A DNA stretch of 64,000 bases, from NCBI GenBank assembly GCA_016748015.1, contig JAAOMT010000269.1:125013-189012 (forward strand), read 5' to 3'. A model generated the notes under the pieces. That model was not told where the DNA came from. It did no database searches and saw only the letters and a program-made list of their open reading frames with translations. Below are positions 49,099-61,208 of the stretch, in pieces (position 1 is the first letter of the stretch; the number at the start of each line of letters is the position of its first letter). A program made the position numbers and the translations under genes. The stretch comes from Geosiphon pyriformis. Taxonomy: Eukaryota > Glomeromycota > Glomeromycetes > Archaeosporales > Geosiphonaceae.

Positions 49099-51074
49099 TG
49101 GGGAATAGAAGGGATTACCGTACCACTGCCAGAAACAAAAGAGTCCAATTTATGCAATATTGCCTTAACTGAATTCTCCAAAACTGCCAGGTTAATCTTT
49201 AGACCACCCACTTTTATAGTTAACACACAAGCACCACTTGTAAAAATGTTTTAAAAGACAGCAGTAACTACACTAGGCATAGGAGGAGCGAACAGCGGAA
49301 CGTCAACAGCTATGTCCAGCACAGAGTTATGTTTGAGAGTGGGTGGAATGGTATAACCTGCTGACAAAACAGCCAGCAATCTGTCCAGTTTATGTGAAAT
49401 GTCAGCTACCTGATCAAACACATTCTCAAGTGAACACTCAAGGACACTAACATGTAAAGCCAGAAACATAACCGCAGGCATCAAACCATCAACTGAGCTT
49501 ATGCCCAAATTGTTTTCAATGAGTGGTGTGGAAAAAAGATTTTTTTTAGGAGAACCACTTACCACAAAAGCCCAAGTTGTACCACCAAAGGAGACAGGAC
49601 AAGACATGGGTGCCTGCTTTTTGGCATAAATGAGTGCAAGATGCCTTTTATCTGAATCAGAACAAAGAAATCTTTTTCTCATGAAACCCTGCCCACTGGT
49701 TTTTTTACCACTTTTACAACCAGATGAAACATGACCCAAACTACCACATGCAGCACACTTAGGAGAGGACAAACCAGCCCAAATGAGGTTGACTCTCTTA
49801 AACACTAGCATGGAGCAAATGGCAGCCTCTCTTGCATTATCAAAATTGAAACATATGACAGCACAGCGAGCTTATGTGTAAGACATTGAATTCTTAGAAA
49901 TATGACAAGTTTTCCCACCATATGACTGGACTAAGTCTGAAAGATTATGGGCAGTTGTGCCCATTGGCAGAGTATATAGGAGAGCATGATAGCTGTTCCT
50001 TAAATCCCATATTTGTTTGTCAGTGTTGGCTTTGGCAACATGTACTGAGTCCTTATCTAGCAAGATTGACCATTTGAATGCAACCAGGTCAGCAACCTGG
50101 GAACTTTCAAACTCCACTAGCACTTTCTGCCAGAGGTCAATAAGCTGCATTTTGATTGAAAAATTTTTCCCAAACTTGACCAAAACTGATTCAATTGCCA
50201 ATTTGGGCAGATCTACCAGAATTTCTTTGATAATAATTTTCCAATCCAAACACATGCCAATTTTTTTGAGATTAGCATTGATGACAAGATTCTTAGACAC
50301 AGCCAATTGTCTAGCCAAAGCAAGACTGGAATCAGATGTGAAAGATGTCTGAATGATGTCTGAAAGTTTTGAAGAAGTTGAAACACCCCCAAAACCATCG
50401 ATTTTGTAGAATAGTAATTTGATACTCTTGAGTTTGTCATGTAGAGAACTCTCAGAAACAGCCGACAAACCAATGTCGAGAGCAAAAAATTTAATAGGTT
50501 CAAAACAGATCTTTTTCTTGACAAAAGCAACAGAATAATGAGAGGGTTCTAAAAAAATAGGGGAAAATAAGCCCATGCTAATATCATTAGTGGCAGAACC
50601 AAAATCACAGAGACCCAGAGATGGAGCCACCACCGTACCAGAGTTGAAGCATTTTGCCTTTGGGGTGTTAGTACAAGAGTCTAACTGCCCATCACTCTTG
50701 CTGTCAGCACCATAGCCCACGTCCTTGCCCATCTCATACTCCAACTTTTTGTCAAAAGAGGTATCCATATTTTCGTATTGACCTGGAATACTTGCAAATA
50801 TTTTGTAAGATAAATCAGCTTCATTGCCCAAGTATTTGACTTTGCCAATCAAAATCTTAGGTTTTTGTCTCAAACTTCTACTCATAGAACCTGTAGTGGC
50901 ACTTCTGGCCAATTTTTTTGTGAACATAGTGTTGACAGTGTCAGATGCTGAGGAGACAACAAAAGGATTGGTAAGGTAAGAAATTGTGAAAACCGAGTAA
51001 AATAAAAGATAAGAACAAAAAGAAAAAACAAAAAACTTCTTTAAAAAGTATGCTATTTTAGGAATTTGGGACAT
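49095..51074 (-). pseudogene. LINE copy C ORF1, one early stop
   Basis: Residues from 51074 downward run open for 400 codons. A hydrophobic start is followed by a Ser/Lys-rich part, the FFALDIGLSAV and KIDGFGGVSTSSKLSDIIQ segments, and an RRM-like region (VLVKFGKNFSIKMQLIDLWQ). A stop at 49872-49874 (TAA) stands where copy A has Trp. The next frame, 49251-49811, carries the zinc knuckle (CAACGSLGHVSSGC), the ALIYAKKQAP segment and a coiled-coil-like stretch (VFDQVADISHKLDRLL). After another stop the frame ends in TGA at 49095. This protein would coat the RNA intermediate. The first 35 residues (many Phe/Tyr) may be untranslated leader in frame. Confidence 0.82.
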
Positions 51075-51095
51075 AGAAAAGAAAGAAGTTTTTCT

Positions 51096-52740
51096 TTTAT
51101 TATATATGTGTACAAATTATTAATAATTAAAAACTTTTTTTTTAATATTAATTAGCAGTATTAAACCAAAAAAAATAGTTTAGTTAATTAATTTATTAGT
51201 ATATTATTACTAAATACATTAAAATGTTTTTTTATTTTTATGCTTAATTATATTAAAAGTCAATATTATAATTTATAATTTAATTAAAGTTGATAAAAAT
51301 AGATTTTAAATTTCTATATTTATACTTATATTTAAATTAAAAAAGTAAGCTGTTATATTATTAATTATATTAAATAAACCAAAATTCTTAATTAAGTTAT
51401 TTATATAAATTATGATTTTATATAAATACAAATTTTTTAAACCAAAATAAAATTTTCTAAAATTTTCTGTACTTAAAACATTTATTATAAACAATAATTA
51501 AGAAAACTGTAAATAATTATTAGCCAAATTATTATTAATAATAAATTTTAAAATTGACAAAAACCAAAAAAAAACAAAGCTCTTAAGATTTAACTATTTT
51601 TAATAATAAAATTCTTTTAAATAAAACATTTTTTATAACTGTTTAAAAATTGATTAGCAAAAACTATATTAAAATACTTAAAAAACTTGATTATTTTAAA
51701 ATATTTGAAATAATCCAAAATTTTCAAAACAAAAACTTTAAATTTAAAACAGAATATATTAAGTGTATAAATTATTAAAAAATTAAATATATTAATAAAT
51801 TTATTAAATAAAAATTATATTAATAAAATATCTTAATAAATATTTAAAAACTAGATTTATTGACTTAGATTTTATTATTTTTAGATTATATTTTATAAAA
51901 ACTTTATATTATAGATTGTTAATTATTACTAAAAAAAATTTATAATTTTAAATATCTAAGTATTTATTATTTTTATTGTGACTTATTAAATAATTCAAAT
52001 TATATATTTTTGTGTACTTTTAATTTTATTGTAAAAAATAATATTTTTATTAATGCTTTAATTAAATGGTTTGGTTTATTTGACAAATTATTAAAAAAAA
52101 ATTTTGTTTTTAAATATTTATATAATAGTTATTAAAAAGTTTATTTTATTTAATGTTACTAATTTTGTTTATAATTGGAATTGTATTAAATATACATAAA
52201 ATAAAATTTATTTGTAATATTATAATCTGTTTTGGTCTTAAATTTATTATATTATTGTTTTTTGCTAGTTTTTGTAGATTTATAGATATTATATATTAAT
52301 ATAAGCTTGTAATATTGTTTTAATTGGCTTGAATAGTTGATTATGTATAAAAAAAACATAAGTTATACTTGTTTTAAATTTCATAGTAAATATATTATAA
52401 TAAGTAGTAATTAGACTGTAATAATAAAAATAAAAAATAAAAAAATTAAATAAAATTAAATAATTTAATTAATAATCTTAAATAATTTTATAAAAATTAA
52501 AAATAAATTATTTAAATTTATAAAATTTTTATATTTTTTATAAAAATCTTGTTATTATTATTTATTAAAAAAAACCATAGTACTTTAAAATATTAAAATT
52601 TATTTTATTTTTAAAATAAAACTTAATCATTTTAATTAATAATTAATTATATTTTTTAAAACAAATTTTATTTAAAAATTTTCAAGCTTAATTAACCAAA
52701 TTAATTTATATTATAAATCTAAGATTACATTCTAATCGTA
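51096..52740. other. Strongly decayed LINE relics
   Basis: Minus-strand residues of 51306-51494 (KIIIYINNLIKNFG ... YFFNLNISINIEI) align with the segment before RNase H in copy D. On the plus strand, 52310-52430 aligns with the LINE 3' UTR (GGCTTGAATAGTTGATTATGT against GGCTGGTCACGTG), followed by an A-rich tail. At least two old insertions in opposite orientations are therefore present. The rest is nearly pure A/T. Confidence 0.6.
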
Positions 52741-53094
52741 TTCAGTTATTGGTATAAAAAAATATATCCAGTATTTAGGATAATCGTCCCCTAGAATTTA
52801 TGGACCCTAATAAATTAGCTTTTGTGATCTATATGCCGGTTGCTTATGGATAAAATCTAAATTTCAAAAGATTCCTCTTTATTAATATCATTTAATGTGA
52901 ACAACTCTTTCATAAGTTTCAAAGAAAAGATTTTCTAAAAAAAGGATTCAGGATGCATTGGGTTTTAAAATAAAATTTCATTTGCAATTTGATGACTTTC
53001 TTGGAAGGGGCTTAGAGCGATAGACTATAAAAGACTATGTTGGTACAAATTTCGAATTAGGAACCTTATTCAGAGTAAAACCTTTAGAAAATAT

Positions 53095-54647
53095 CTAATC
53101 CAGAGAATTAATTTTCATGATTTGAAAAACTTCATATTCATCAAAAAAGAATTCTACCGGTTCATTTTCTGATCCAGGCATTATAACTTGGTCATAAGAT
53201 GGCTCCTTTAGACAACTGGATGAAAAAGATTCAAAATTACTACTCCAGGTTTCAATACTTTTGCCAAAATGGGGTCCGTAATTTTGATGACTCAAAGGTC
53301 TAAATCCGTTAGCCAATCCGCTTACAAATTTGCCAAGTTTAGCATCTTGAGCTTTGCCATCTCCAAGGGAAAAAATAAAACTTCCATCTCCATTTAAACG
53401 TGCAATATAAGAATGCCAAGATTCTGGGCTATACCCACCAATTAGTTGACCAGTCCCTTTGACTTTGATTACAGTAACTGTTGCTCCTTTGTCATCACAT
53501 AAACTATGAAAATCATTTGGTGAGAATCCGTCTCGACTGCCTCGAAGCAGTAATTTAAAATGATTTCCAAGTCGGTTTTGAAAAGGAGTGTTTTCGTCTT
53601 TGCCTTGAATCCAGTGATCAAGTTGCTTTACATTGTGTGGTTGAAGAAGCTTTGATTCAATATTCAATCGTGAAAAACGTGATGGCTGAGCATCAACAGA
53701 TGTTTGATGATGATGATGATGATGAGGATGACTCCCCGGTACTAGATAATGGTGTAAAAGATCTTCATATAAGGTTCCAGGTAAAATTCTCGCAAACGGC
53801 TTAACTTTATAATAGAAATCAACTGAAGATATGTTAAAGAACTGGATTAAAGGTAGAAGTTCTTCAATAGATTCTTTAAAAGCTTCAAAGTTTTCATCTG
53901 TCCAATTAAGAACTTGTTCCAATTGAATGGGATTGCTTAATTTAGCGAGACCCCATTCTACAATCTTTCCCCAGATTTCACTTTCTTCCATATTTAAGTG
54001 ATCCAAGGATAAAATTGAGGAAAGAGCGTTTTTATTAAGGGAGGTAAAATCTTTAGAGTTAAAAACTGCAGCCGGATTCTTGACAGCTATTTCGGTGCAG
54101 AAGTTTTGAAGCTTTTTGAACGAATGATGCATCAAGGATCTTTCATGAACAGTGATAAAATTTTCTTCCAACTCTTTTGCATGGTATTCAATTAGATAAT
54201 CTTCAAGGTGATCAATAAGTTGTTCTAGAACAAGCTCGTCAGCGACAATAAGCAATTCTAAGATTGTAAATACTCCGTGTTCATTAAGAGATATTTCACC
54301 AGTATAAATGTATCTAGATAATAAATTAAATTAAATTAAATTAATATTTTTGAATAGAATATATCAAGCAAACAAACAAAATACACTCACCGAAGAGTCA
54401 CCTCAAAAATTTGGGTTGATATATTGGGTTTAGAAAAAACGATAATGTCATTTTCTCCTTTAACCCAATCACTGAAGAGTGCTTTAGCAAAATAAGAGGA
54501 TCTTGCAGCCAAAATTTGTGAATGAACATTAAAAGTTCTAATATTAGGCACTTCACCAACAACAATTCTAACATCAGAAAATTTCAAACTATTGAATAAG
54601 CTCCCAATATCGTGAGATAAAGCCGAAAAGAATTGTTGAGGTGGCAT
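53095..54647 (-). CDS. BTB/POZ-BACK-TLDc protein
   Basis: Two exons, 54391-54647 and 53095-54313, are split by a 77-bp intron (GTGAGT...TATCTAG, 54314-54390). The product is 491 residues, ending at TAG. The BTB domain is at about 15-120 (FSDVRIVVGE, FNVHSQILAARSSYFAKAL, LRYIYTGEISLNEHGVF). A BACK-like helical region follows at about 125-240 (VKNPAAVFNSKDF, LSLDHLNMEESEIWGKIVEW). A His run lies near residue 300, encoded at about 53710-53735. The TLDc domain is at about 320-490 (FKLLLRGSRDGFSPNDFHSL, CDDKGATVTVIKVKGTGQLIGGYSPESWHS, FFFDEYEVFQI). BTB domains commonly serve as dimerising adaptors for Cul3 ubiquitin ligases, and TLDc domains are linked to oxidative-stress response and V-ATPase regulation. 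The substrate is unknown. The family is greatly expanded in Glomeromycotina. The gene looks intact, with CG-containing codons. Confidence 0.92.
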
Positions 54648-55449
54648 TGATAAGATATAAGAAGTTTAAAAATAATATGTCGTAAAAAGAAAAGGTATTT
54701 AAATTTTATATATAACAATATTGGGTCCGGAAAGATTAGATAAAATGATAAACCCAGTGCAGAAAAATTGTCTATAATTGGTTTATCATTTATCATCATT
54801 TGAAAACTTTATGCAATATATCACGAGTTCAATTTCAAAGAAATTATCATGATGGATTAAATTGTGCATTTTAAGGATTCCTTTACCATATTCATCTACT
54901 TTAAAAAAGTTAATAGAAATCTAAACATAAAATGATAAAGATATTTCCGTTTTATTTTATATTATTGAAAAGACATATATTGAATAGAAAATTGATTAAT
55001 CAAAAAATTAATTTTTAATCATTTTAAAAAACACGAAATATTATAAGAAATAAATATTTTTTTGGATATATTAATAATACTAAAAAATTGCATTATATAA
55101 TATTTTTTTTCTAATTAATTTAAAAGCATAATATTTTTTCAAATACATGTATAATAAATATAAGCAAAGCTTTATTAAATAGTGGATGAAAAAATTATAT
55201 ATTTAAAATATAAATACCTTAAAAATAGTAAAATAAATTTCCTATTGTATTTCTTGTTTTATTGAGAAATTCATTTTAAAGTTTTAAAATTATAAATCCT
55301 TGTTCAAAAAACATTATGAGTAAATTTTAATTTATGATATTTTACTTTTTTATTTTAAAACAAAATATGATAGAATATGACAGGTTTTGTATCCTTGATA
55401 AAATAATGTCAAATTTTTTGGTAATCCAAATTTAAGGAGATTTATTTTA

Positions 55450-55487
<38 letters not shown>

Positions 55488-56665
55488 ATTATTTTGAATT
55501 ATCAATTCAAAAAAGGTTTTTCTCTCTTTATGATTTAAATTTTTTCTAAAGACAATTATACTAAATTCGTGAAAAATGGTTCAAATAAAAATATTTTATT
55601 AAATTTATTATAATGTAAAATGTTAAAAAAAGTATTTTATAAATATAAAATAAATATCTAGTTATTGGAATGAAAATAGACATAAATGAAATTATTTTTT
55701 TTATTTATAATTAATAAATAGTGGAAATATTACATTCACTTAAGCAATAAAAATAAAAATAAAAATAAATTAAACCAATGTTTTTATGATACAAATATTT
55801 CAACCATTAATTTTTTGAAAATTAATTATATTTAAATTATGAAAAATATATCATTTATATAATTATTTTTAATTGTTTAACAGTTATTAATTAAATTATT
55901 TTTGAAAAGTCTAATTATGACAGTTTATTTTTGATTTTTCAGTTGTGAGGAATAATTAATTTTATTACTTGTTATTTTGGCAAGTTTATTATTTCACTAT
56001 ATTTTATTTTATTATATTCTATAGTGTATCTTACATTGATTTCATAAAAGACCAATATGTTATAAAATTTAATTATTTAATTTATTATATATGTTTTTAT
56101 AACCATTTGAAATTAAAGTTATTTATTAAGATGTTTTATTAAGTGATTTTTATTCATTAAGCATTTAACCACAATTTATATGAAAGAAATTTGAAAATTT
56201 TATGATTCAGAAATTGAACCACCAAGATTGAAAAGTCTCGTCAATTAATTTCAATTCATAAACAGAATATTTTTATTTTTCTATTCAAAGAAAAATTTAA
56301 ATTAAATTTTGTTTTTTCTACATTGGTTGACAAAAGATATTTTCTTAATTGAAACTTGTCAATTTAAAAATGATGACAATACTGGTTATTTAAAAAGATT
56401 TTTTTTTAATTGTTATGCAAATAAATTTTTGTATTTCAGGATTCTGATATGAGAAAAATTTTCAAAATGGAGAAGTAAAAAGCCTAATTTGTAACTTTCA
56501 TTTTAACAAGAAACTGAGTCATATGAATTGTTTTTATTACTATGAAAAAATAACATAACTTTGTGTGTAATATCCTGATTAGAGCCTTTATTTGGAAAGT
56601 TAGGCATTCAATCGTTACCCTCCAAAATTTATTCTATAAACCTTCAAGTTAGTAATAATCATCAT

Positions 56666-56709
<44 letters not shown>

Positions 56710-57071
56710 CAGGTATCTACTAATACTAAACATTTTTCTCTTTTTCCTTGTTCATAGTTCATGCAGGTGAAACATTTTAAATATTTAAATATGCAAATTT
56801 GTTTATCAGAGATTCAAGAGATTTGAATTGTCAAACAAATATTGATACTTTAATCAAAAACATTAAAAAGCATGCCCTTTATCAATGCGCAGAAATTGAT
56901 TAACAAAAATAATGTTTTTTTAAATACTGGAATGTATATCCCTTAAATTTTTTTGGCAAAATAAAAACCATAAAAAATATCGCACAAAAGAATCTTGACT
57001 TTATCAAATCTTTTTGTTCAAAAATAATTTCTTTTTTTGATAAAAACAAACTGCTTAAACAGTTTACAATT
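54648..57071. other. Intergenic AT-rich region between two host genes
   Basis: No supported gene. It holds the BTB gene promoter side (54648-54850), an ATT microsatellite at about 55452-55486 and an ATA microsatellite at about 56668-56705. Some low-G/C sequence in 55000-56600 has no frame of interest. Confidence 0.6.
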
Positions 57072-58612
57072 ATGTGTAATAAAAATACCTTTAGCAATTT
57101 CTTTTACATGATTTTTTTTATTCTTTTAACTTATTCTTTATATAATTCACAAATTTTAAGATCTGATCAAAGATTTTTAAATCATTCTTTGATACGAGAT
57201 GACATGAATTCAACAAATATTTTTGATATTTCAAAAATAATTGGATTAAACAAGAAATCAAACTTGGGCATTTTAGAACAACAGAATCATAGGCATACTT
57301 TTTTTGTAAAAAATTTGGTTGAGAATAAAAATCTTCTAAAAATGCTTGCCACCAAAGCAGATTTAGCCTGGACAGCACATTGTTATTCTATTCAACAATA
57401 TTCTTTGGAGGAATGTGAGAAATCAAAATTATTCCCTCAAAGTTTAACCTTTCCCGTGGTCTGATTTATTTAAAAACTTTAGCCGAAAAAAAACAAACCA
57501 TTTTGGTTTTACCTTTTGTACATGATAAGTCAAAAGTTACATTTAGTTTCGCGAATATCAATATAAGAAGTTTTACAACCTTAGCAACACAATTAAAAAC
57601 GCATTTTCGACTTGTCAAATTTCCTGATGCAATTGGCGGTTGGGTCGCACTATCCTACTACCAAAAATGGTCAAATTCCGTTGAAAAACTCTTTTTCAAA
57701 ACTCTTGATTTCTATATTAAATATTTGGAAACTTCAAATAAGAAACTCAATTATTCTGATTTTGCATTTACCGGATTCGGCGAGAGCAGTCGTAAGTTTT
57801 AACTGATCATTATCAAGAAATCCAAAAAAAAAGTCAAGAAACTAAATTTGATACTTCTTTCCAAATTAGCATATGCGGTTTTTGCTGCGCTTGAATTTGT
57901 AAAAAAATATAAACCAGAAAAAAGCCCAATCGTGGTTACTTTTGGCCAGCTGAAAATGGGAAATGATATTTTTGTTGCTTTTGCTCAACTTCAACTTCGG
58001 GTAATGTTCTCTTTTAAGTAAATGTTCAACTTAAACATCGGGTAATGTTCACTTTAAGCAAATTATTCATCCGTAAATTCCCCTTAAACATTCTCAATAT
58101 TAAGATTTTTCGAGTCACGTACAAAGATGATTGGTCACCCAGTCTACCCTTCAACGGAATACGAACCTTTTCAAAATGGAGTGATGATATAGAAAGACCA
58201 GCCAATTCATTCCCTCTACTATATGAAGAATATAAACATTTTAAACCTGAATTCTGGATTGAAGGGGACAATTGTGAATGTTCGGAAAATTCTTATCCCA
58301 TTCTTTATAAATGTCTCAACTCTGTTTCATATGCTGAACATCCGGTATGAATTTTGAATTCGGAATATTTTAAAAATAAAAACTTGCAAATCCCATTCCC
58401 ACAATTTTAATTCTTGAACCACTCTTTAGGAATGCAATGCTCGTAAACATGATCATAAAATGTCATCTGAACTTCTTAAAAATGGGAAAAGCGATGAGTT
58501 TCGGTATGGTCCATATTTTGGAAGAAACCTGAATAATTGTGAGAATATAAAAAGAGTTCCTATCATACAAGAAAAAAGGTCAAGGGGAAGGCCCCCCAGA
58601 TATTTAACATAA
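57072..58612 (+). pseudogene. Secreted class-3-lipase-like gene with a frameshift and altered nucleophile motif
   Basis: Exon pieces: 57072-57791, 57870-58000, 58105-58344 and 58430-58612. Introns of 78, 104 and 85 bp start GTAAGT, GTAATG and GTATGA. All downstream phases fit. The start has a signal-peptide-like hydrophobic run (NFFYMIFFILLTYSLY). The fold of fungal class-3 lipases is recognisable: AHCYSI near the N-terminus, RGLIYLKTLAEKKQTILVL, then TGF-GESS joined to YAVFAALEFVKKY, VVTFGQLKMGN and IFRVTYKDDW (Asp region). The frame must shift near 57415-57455, and no intron fits, so this is a frameshift or a sequencing error. The nucleophile elbow G-x-S-x-G reads G-F-G-E-S, so the Ser position is Gly, suggesting a non-catalytic relative. 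The C-terminus ends in a basic RSRGRPPR tract that resembles an AT-hook but may be chance. Confidence 0.65.
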
Positions 58613-59955
58613 TACTTAAATATATATATTTAAGAAATCTAATATTCAAAAGTTTAAAATTCAGTTTGATAAATTCTATATTTTTTTCCCCAATAAATTA
58701 TACCACATAAATTTCTTTTAAACAATCATTTATGAAAATAAATCCTTTTTCAAATGAAAAATATTTAATTGGTCATTTCAAATAAAAAATTTACAATTTG
58801 CAAAATAAGATTGCAAAATTACAAAATTTTGAATACTTTGTCATTTTACATTCTCAAAATTTTTATCTGTTGTAAGAATCATTAATTCTAATCCAACGCA
58901 TATCTATTAATCAAAAATATCGATAGATAAAAAAATTCAATTTCTCGAGATGAATAATTTGAAACCTCATTATAAAATATAAAATATATTTAAATTTATT
59001 TTGTAGAATAAAGAAATTTTGGATTTAATGATACGATTAATAGAATTCACTTAAAGGAAAAAATTTAATATATTTAAAGCTTAAAATGTAATTTTAACCA
59101 AGATTTATTAATATTCAAGTTCCGAAATATGAATAAATGAATTCATGATTTTTTTATGTAAGAATAATAATTAAATAATTACATTTTTTAAATAGTAAAA
59201 TTCTTTTTATTTTAAATTTTTACCAATTTTGAAAGCTTAATTAAAAACAGCTTTTTTTCTTAAAATTTTGGCAAATAAAGAAAAAAACATTACTTAAAAA
59301 TTAAATATCTAAAATTTAACATAAATAATTTAAAAAATGAAAAACTCAATTAATAAATTTTTGATCAAAAGAATTTTTTCACTTTGTTTCTTTCTATTGT
59401 TATGGTTGAAAAATCTTAATTATTATATATCATATGATTAGTTTTTATTTTTAAATAGTAGTTATTAACCTAGTTTTTAATTTAATTATTGTTTTTTTTT
59501 TCTAACTATCTAAATAATGAATTCTTTAGCTGTAGAAAAACATTAAGCAATTAAATTTCAATATTTCAATTCCTTTTTCTTTTCGAATCTCTTATTTTTA
59601 AATATCTGATCATTTGTAATAAAAAATTACTTTTTACCATTTACATATTTAATTTGTTCTTTTGTCATGATTCTCAATAATCTTTTTTTTTGCTATTTAT
59701 TATTAACTCATAAAACTATATTTTAACCTACTTGGAAACTCGAAAATTTTATTTTTTGATTTACAAACCATTTTTCAGCTTAGTTTTTAATGAACTGTTT
59801 AAATGTATTTGTATCTTCTTTAATTGATATTTCATATTTAGTAAAGACAATTTCTTGTATACCTATATTAAATTACAAGAATATAAAATTTTAAATTATG
59901 TAAGACAAATTAAAGTTATAAAAATTATACTAATGTTCAGTTTTTTAAGACTTTT
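58613..59955. other. AT-rich intergenic region
   Basis: No gene, repeat array or element was recognised. Long A and T runs occur throughout. Confidence 0.55.
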
Positions 59956-60508
59956 TCAAAAAAAGTTTGGCAATCGGCGAATTAATGTCATTTTTACCAA
60001 TCTGTGAATCTTTGGATAAGAACGATTCAGCATTGTTTTCAGCAGTAGGATCGTTGCAAACGCGTTTACACCAAGCCAATGAATACTATCACTGGAGTGC
60101 AATCTGACAAGAGCTTGAACAGATATACCATCAGGATATGAAATTCTGGAAATCTCGTAAAAAATGAAGGTTATTGAAATAGCAAACCTACCGATTAGCA
60201 TCAGCATTTCTTCAATTTGTGTTGGATTCTTTATAGATGATTAATTAGCTGTCAAAATTGGTTATTAAAAATAAATTAATAAATACAAATTCATAATCAA
60301 AAATAACTATACATACCTGAACCCATGTATGACAAGCAATTATTCGTCTCCAATTATAATTGCAGCTTTGACAATTGTAGTTCGAACCCTTCCTCACAAA
60401 CCTAGTGGTTTGTACGGGAAAAGAGAAGACTCCCACGTGGTGCTTGTGGTAAATTCCCAAGGACAGTTCCCATAGAATCATTGTATATTTGGTTTTCAAA
60501 TCGATCAA
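59956..60508 (-). CDS. Two-exon gene of unknown function, 5' end unclear
   Basis: Exon pieces: 60317 upward to about 60508, and 59956-60228. They are joined over an 88-bp intron (GTATGT...TATAAAG, 60229-60316) with phase 0, giving ...ACHTWVQ then NPTQIEEML. The second exon is 273 bases, exactly 91 codons with TGA. Visible features are a Cys-x2-Cys pair (NCQSCNYNW) near the end of the first exon, a hydrophobic segment (LIGRFAISITFIFYEI) and a conserved-looking C-terminus (SISY-type PDGISVQALVRLHSSDS, then WLGVNAFATILLLKTML). I do not recognise the family. The upstream limit is uncertain because the first exon runs into the 189-bp tandem repeat. Neither a start ATG nor a promoter could be fixed. 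Another exon may lie upstream, beyond the array. Confidence 0.5.
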
Positions 60509-61208
60509 AGATCACGCAAGATTGTCAAGTTAGTGGAGCTCAAATTATAATTGACGAGAAATTAACAAACAATATTATTAGGATCACTTTCCAAGCATCG
60601 GCCATAGGTGATCCACAGAGTGTAGAGGTCCATATGGTAAGTTCGCAAGGACAGTTCCCATAGAAGCATTGTATATATTGGTTTTCAAATCGATCAAAGA
60701 TCACGCAAGATTTTCAAGTTAGTGGAACTCAAATTATAATTGACGAGAAATTAACAAACAAAATTATTAGGATCACTTTCCAAGCATCGGCCATAGGTGA
60801 TCCACAGAGTGTAGAGGTCCATATGGTAAGTTCGCAAGGACAGTTCCCATAGAAGCATTGTATATATTGGTTTTCAAATCGATCAAAGATCACGCAAGAT
60901 TTTCAAGTTAGTGGAACTCAAATTATAATTGACGAGAAATTAACAAACAAAATTATTAGGATCACTTTCCAAGCATCGGCCATAGGTGATCCACAGAGTG
61001 TAGAGGTCCATATGGTAAGTTCGCAAGGACAGTTCCCATAGAAGCATTGTATATATTGGTTTTCAAATCGATCAAAGATCACGCAAGATTTTCAAGTTAG
61101 TGGAACTCAAATTATAATTGACGAGAAATTAACAAACAAAATTATTAGGATCACTTTCCAAGCATCGGCCATATGTAGTCCACAGAATGTGGAGGTCCAT
61201 ATGGGGTC
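60461..61208 (+). repeat. Tandem array of 189-bp units (about 4 copies)
   Basis: Unit starts, marked by GGACAGTTCC, are at 60461, 60649, 60838 and 61027, spaced 188, 189 and 189 bp. The last three units are nearly identical, and the first differs at several sites. Each unit ends with a 50-bp module (CTTTCCAAGCATCGGCCATA to GGTCCATATGG). The module of the fourth unit has the sequence form of the next array. Each unit keeps one plus-strand frame open, closed by a single TAG, because 189 is a multiple of 3. Each also has a GTAAGT after the module. Confidence 0.9.

Larger units (their letters stand above)
44283..51095 (-). mobile_element. LINE copy C, near full length (about 6.8 kb)
   Basis: It has the same organisation as copy A on the opposite strand. 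The 5' end is at about 51095 (AAAAACTTCTTTC followed by a GTCCCAAATTCC stretch). ORF1 is 49095-51074, ORF2 about 44880-49098, and the 3' UTR runs to about 44283. Of all copies, ORF1 is best preserved here. ORF2 is broken into many frames. CG dinucleotides are scarce but less so than in copies B and D, so it is among the younger insertions. No clean target duplication was identified. Confidence 0.9.

Noticed and set aside
57306-57360. Possible 55-bp intron in the lipase-like gene to explain the frame change
   Set aside because: Its length gives the wrong phase, and it would remove conserved N-terminal sequence.
58001-58060. 41-bp imperfect tandem duplication breaking the lipase-like gene
   Set aside because: The duplication (CGGGTAATGTTC repeated at 58001 and 58042) falls inside an intron (58001-58104) whose splicing restores the lipase frame, so it need not damage the gene.
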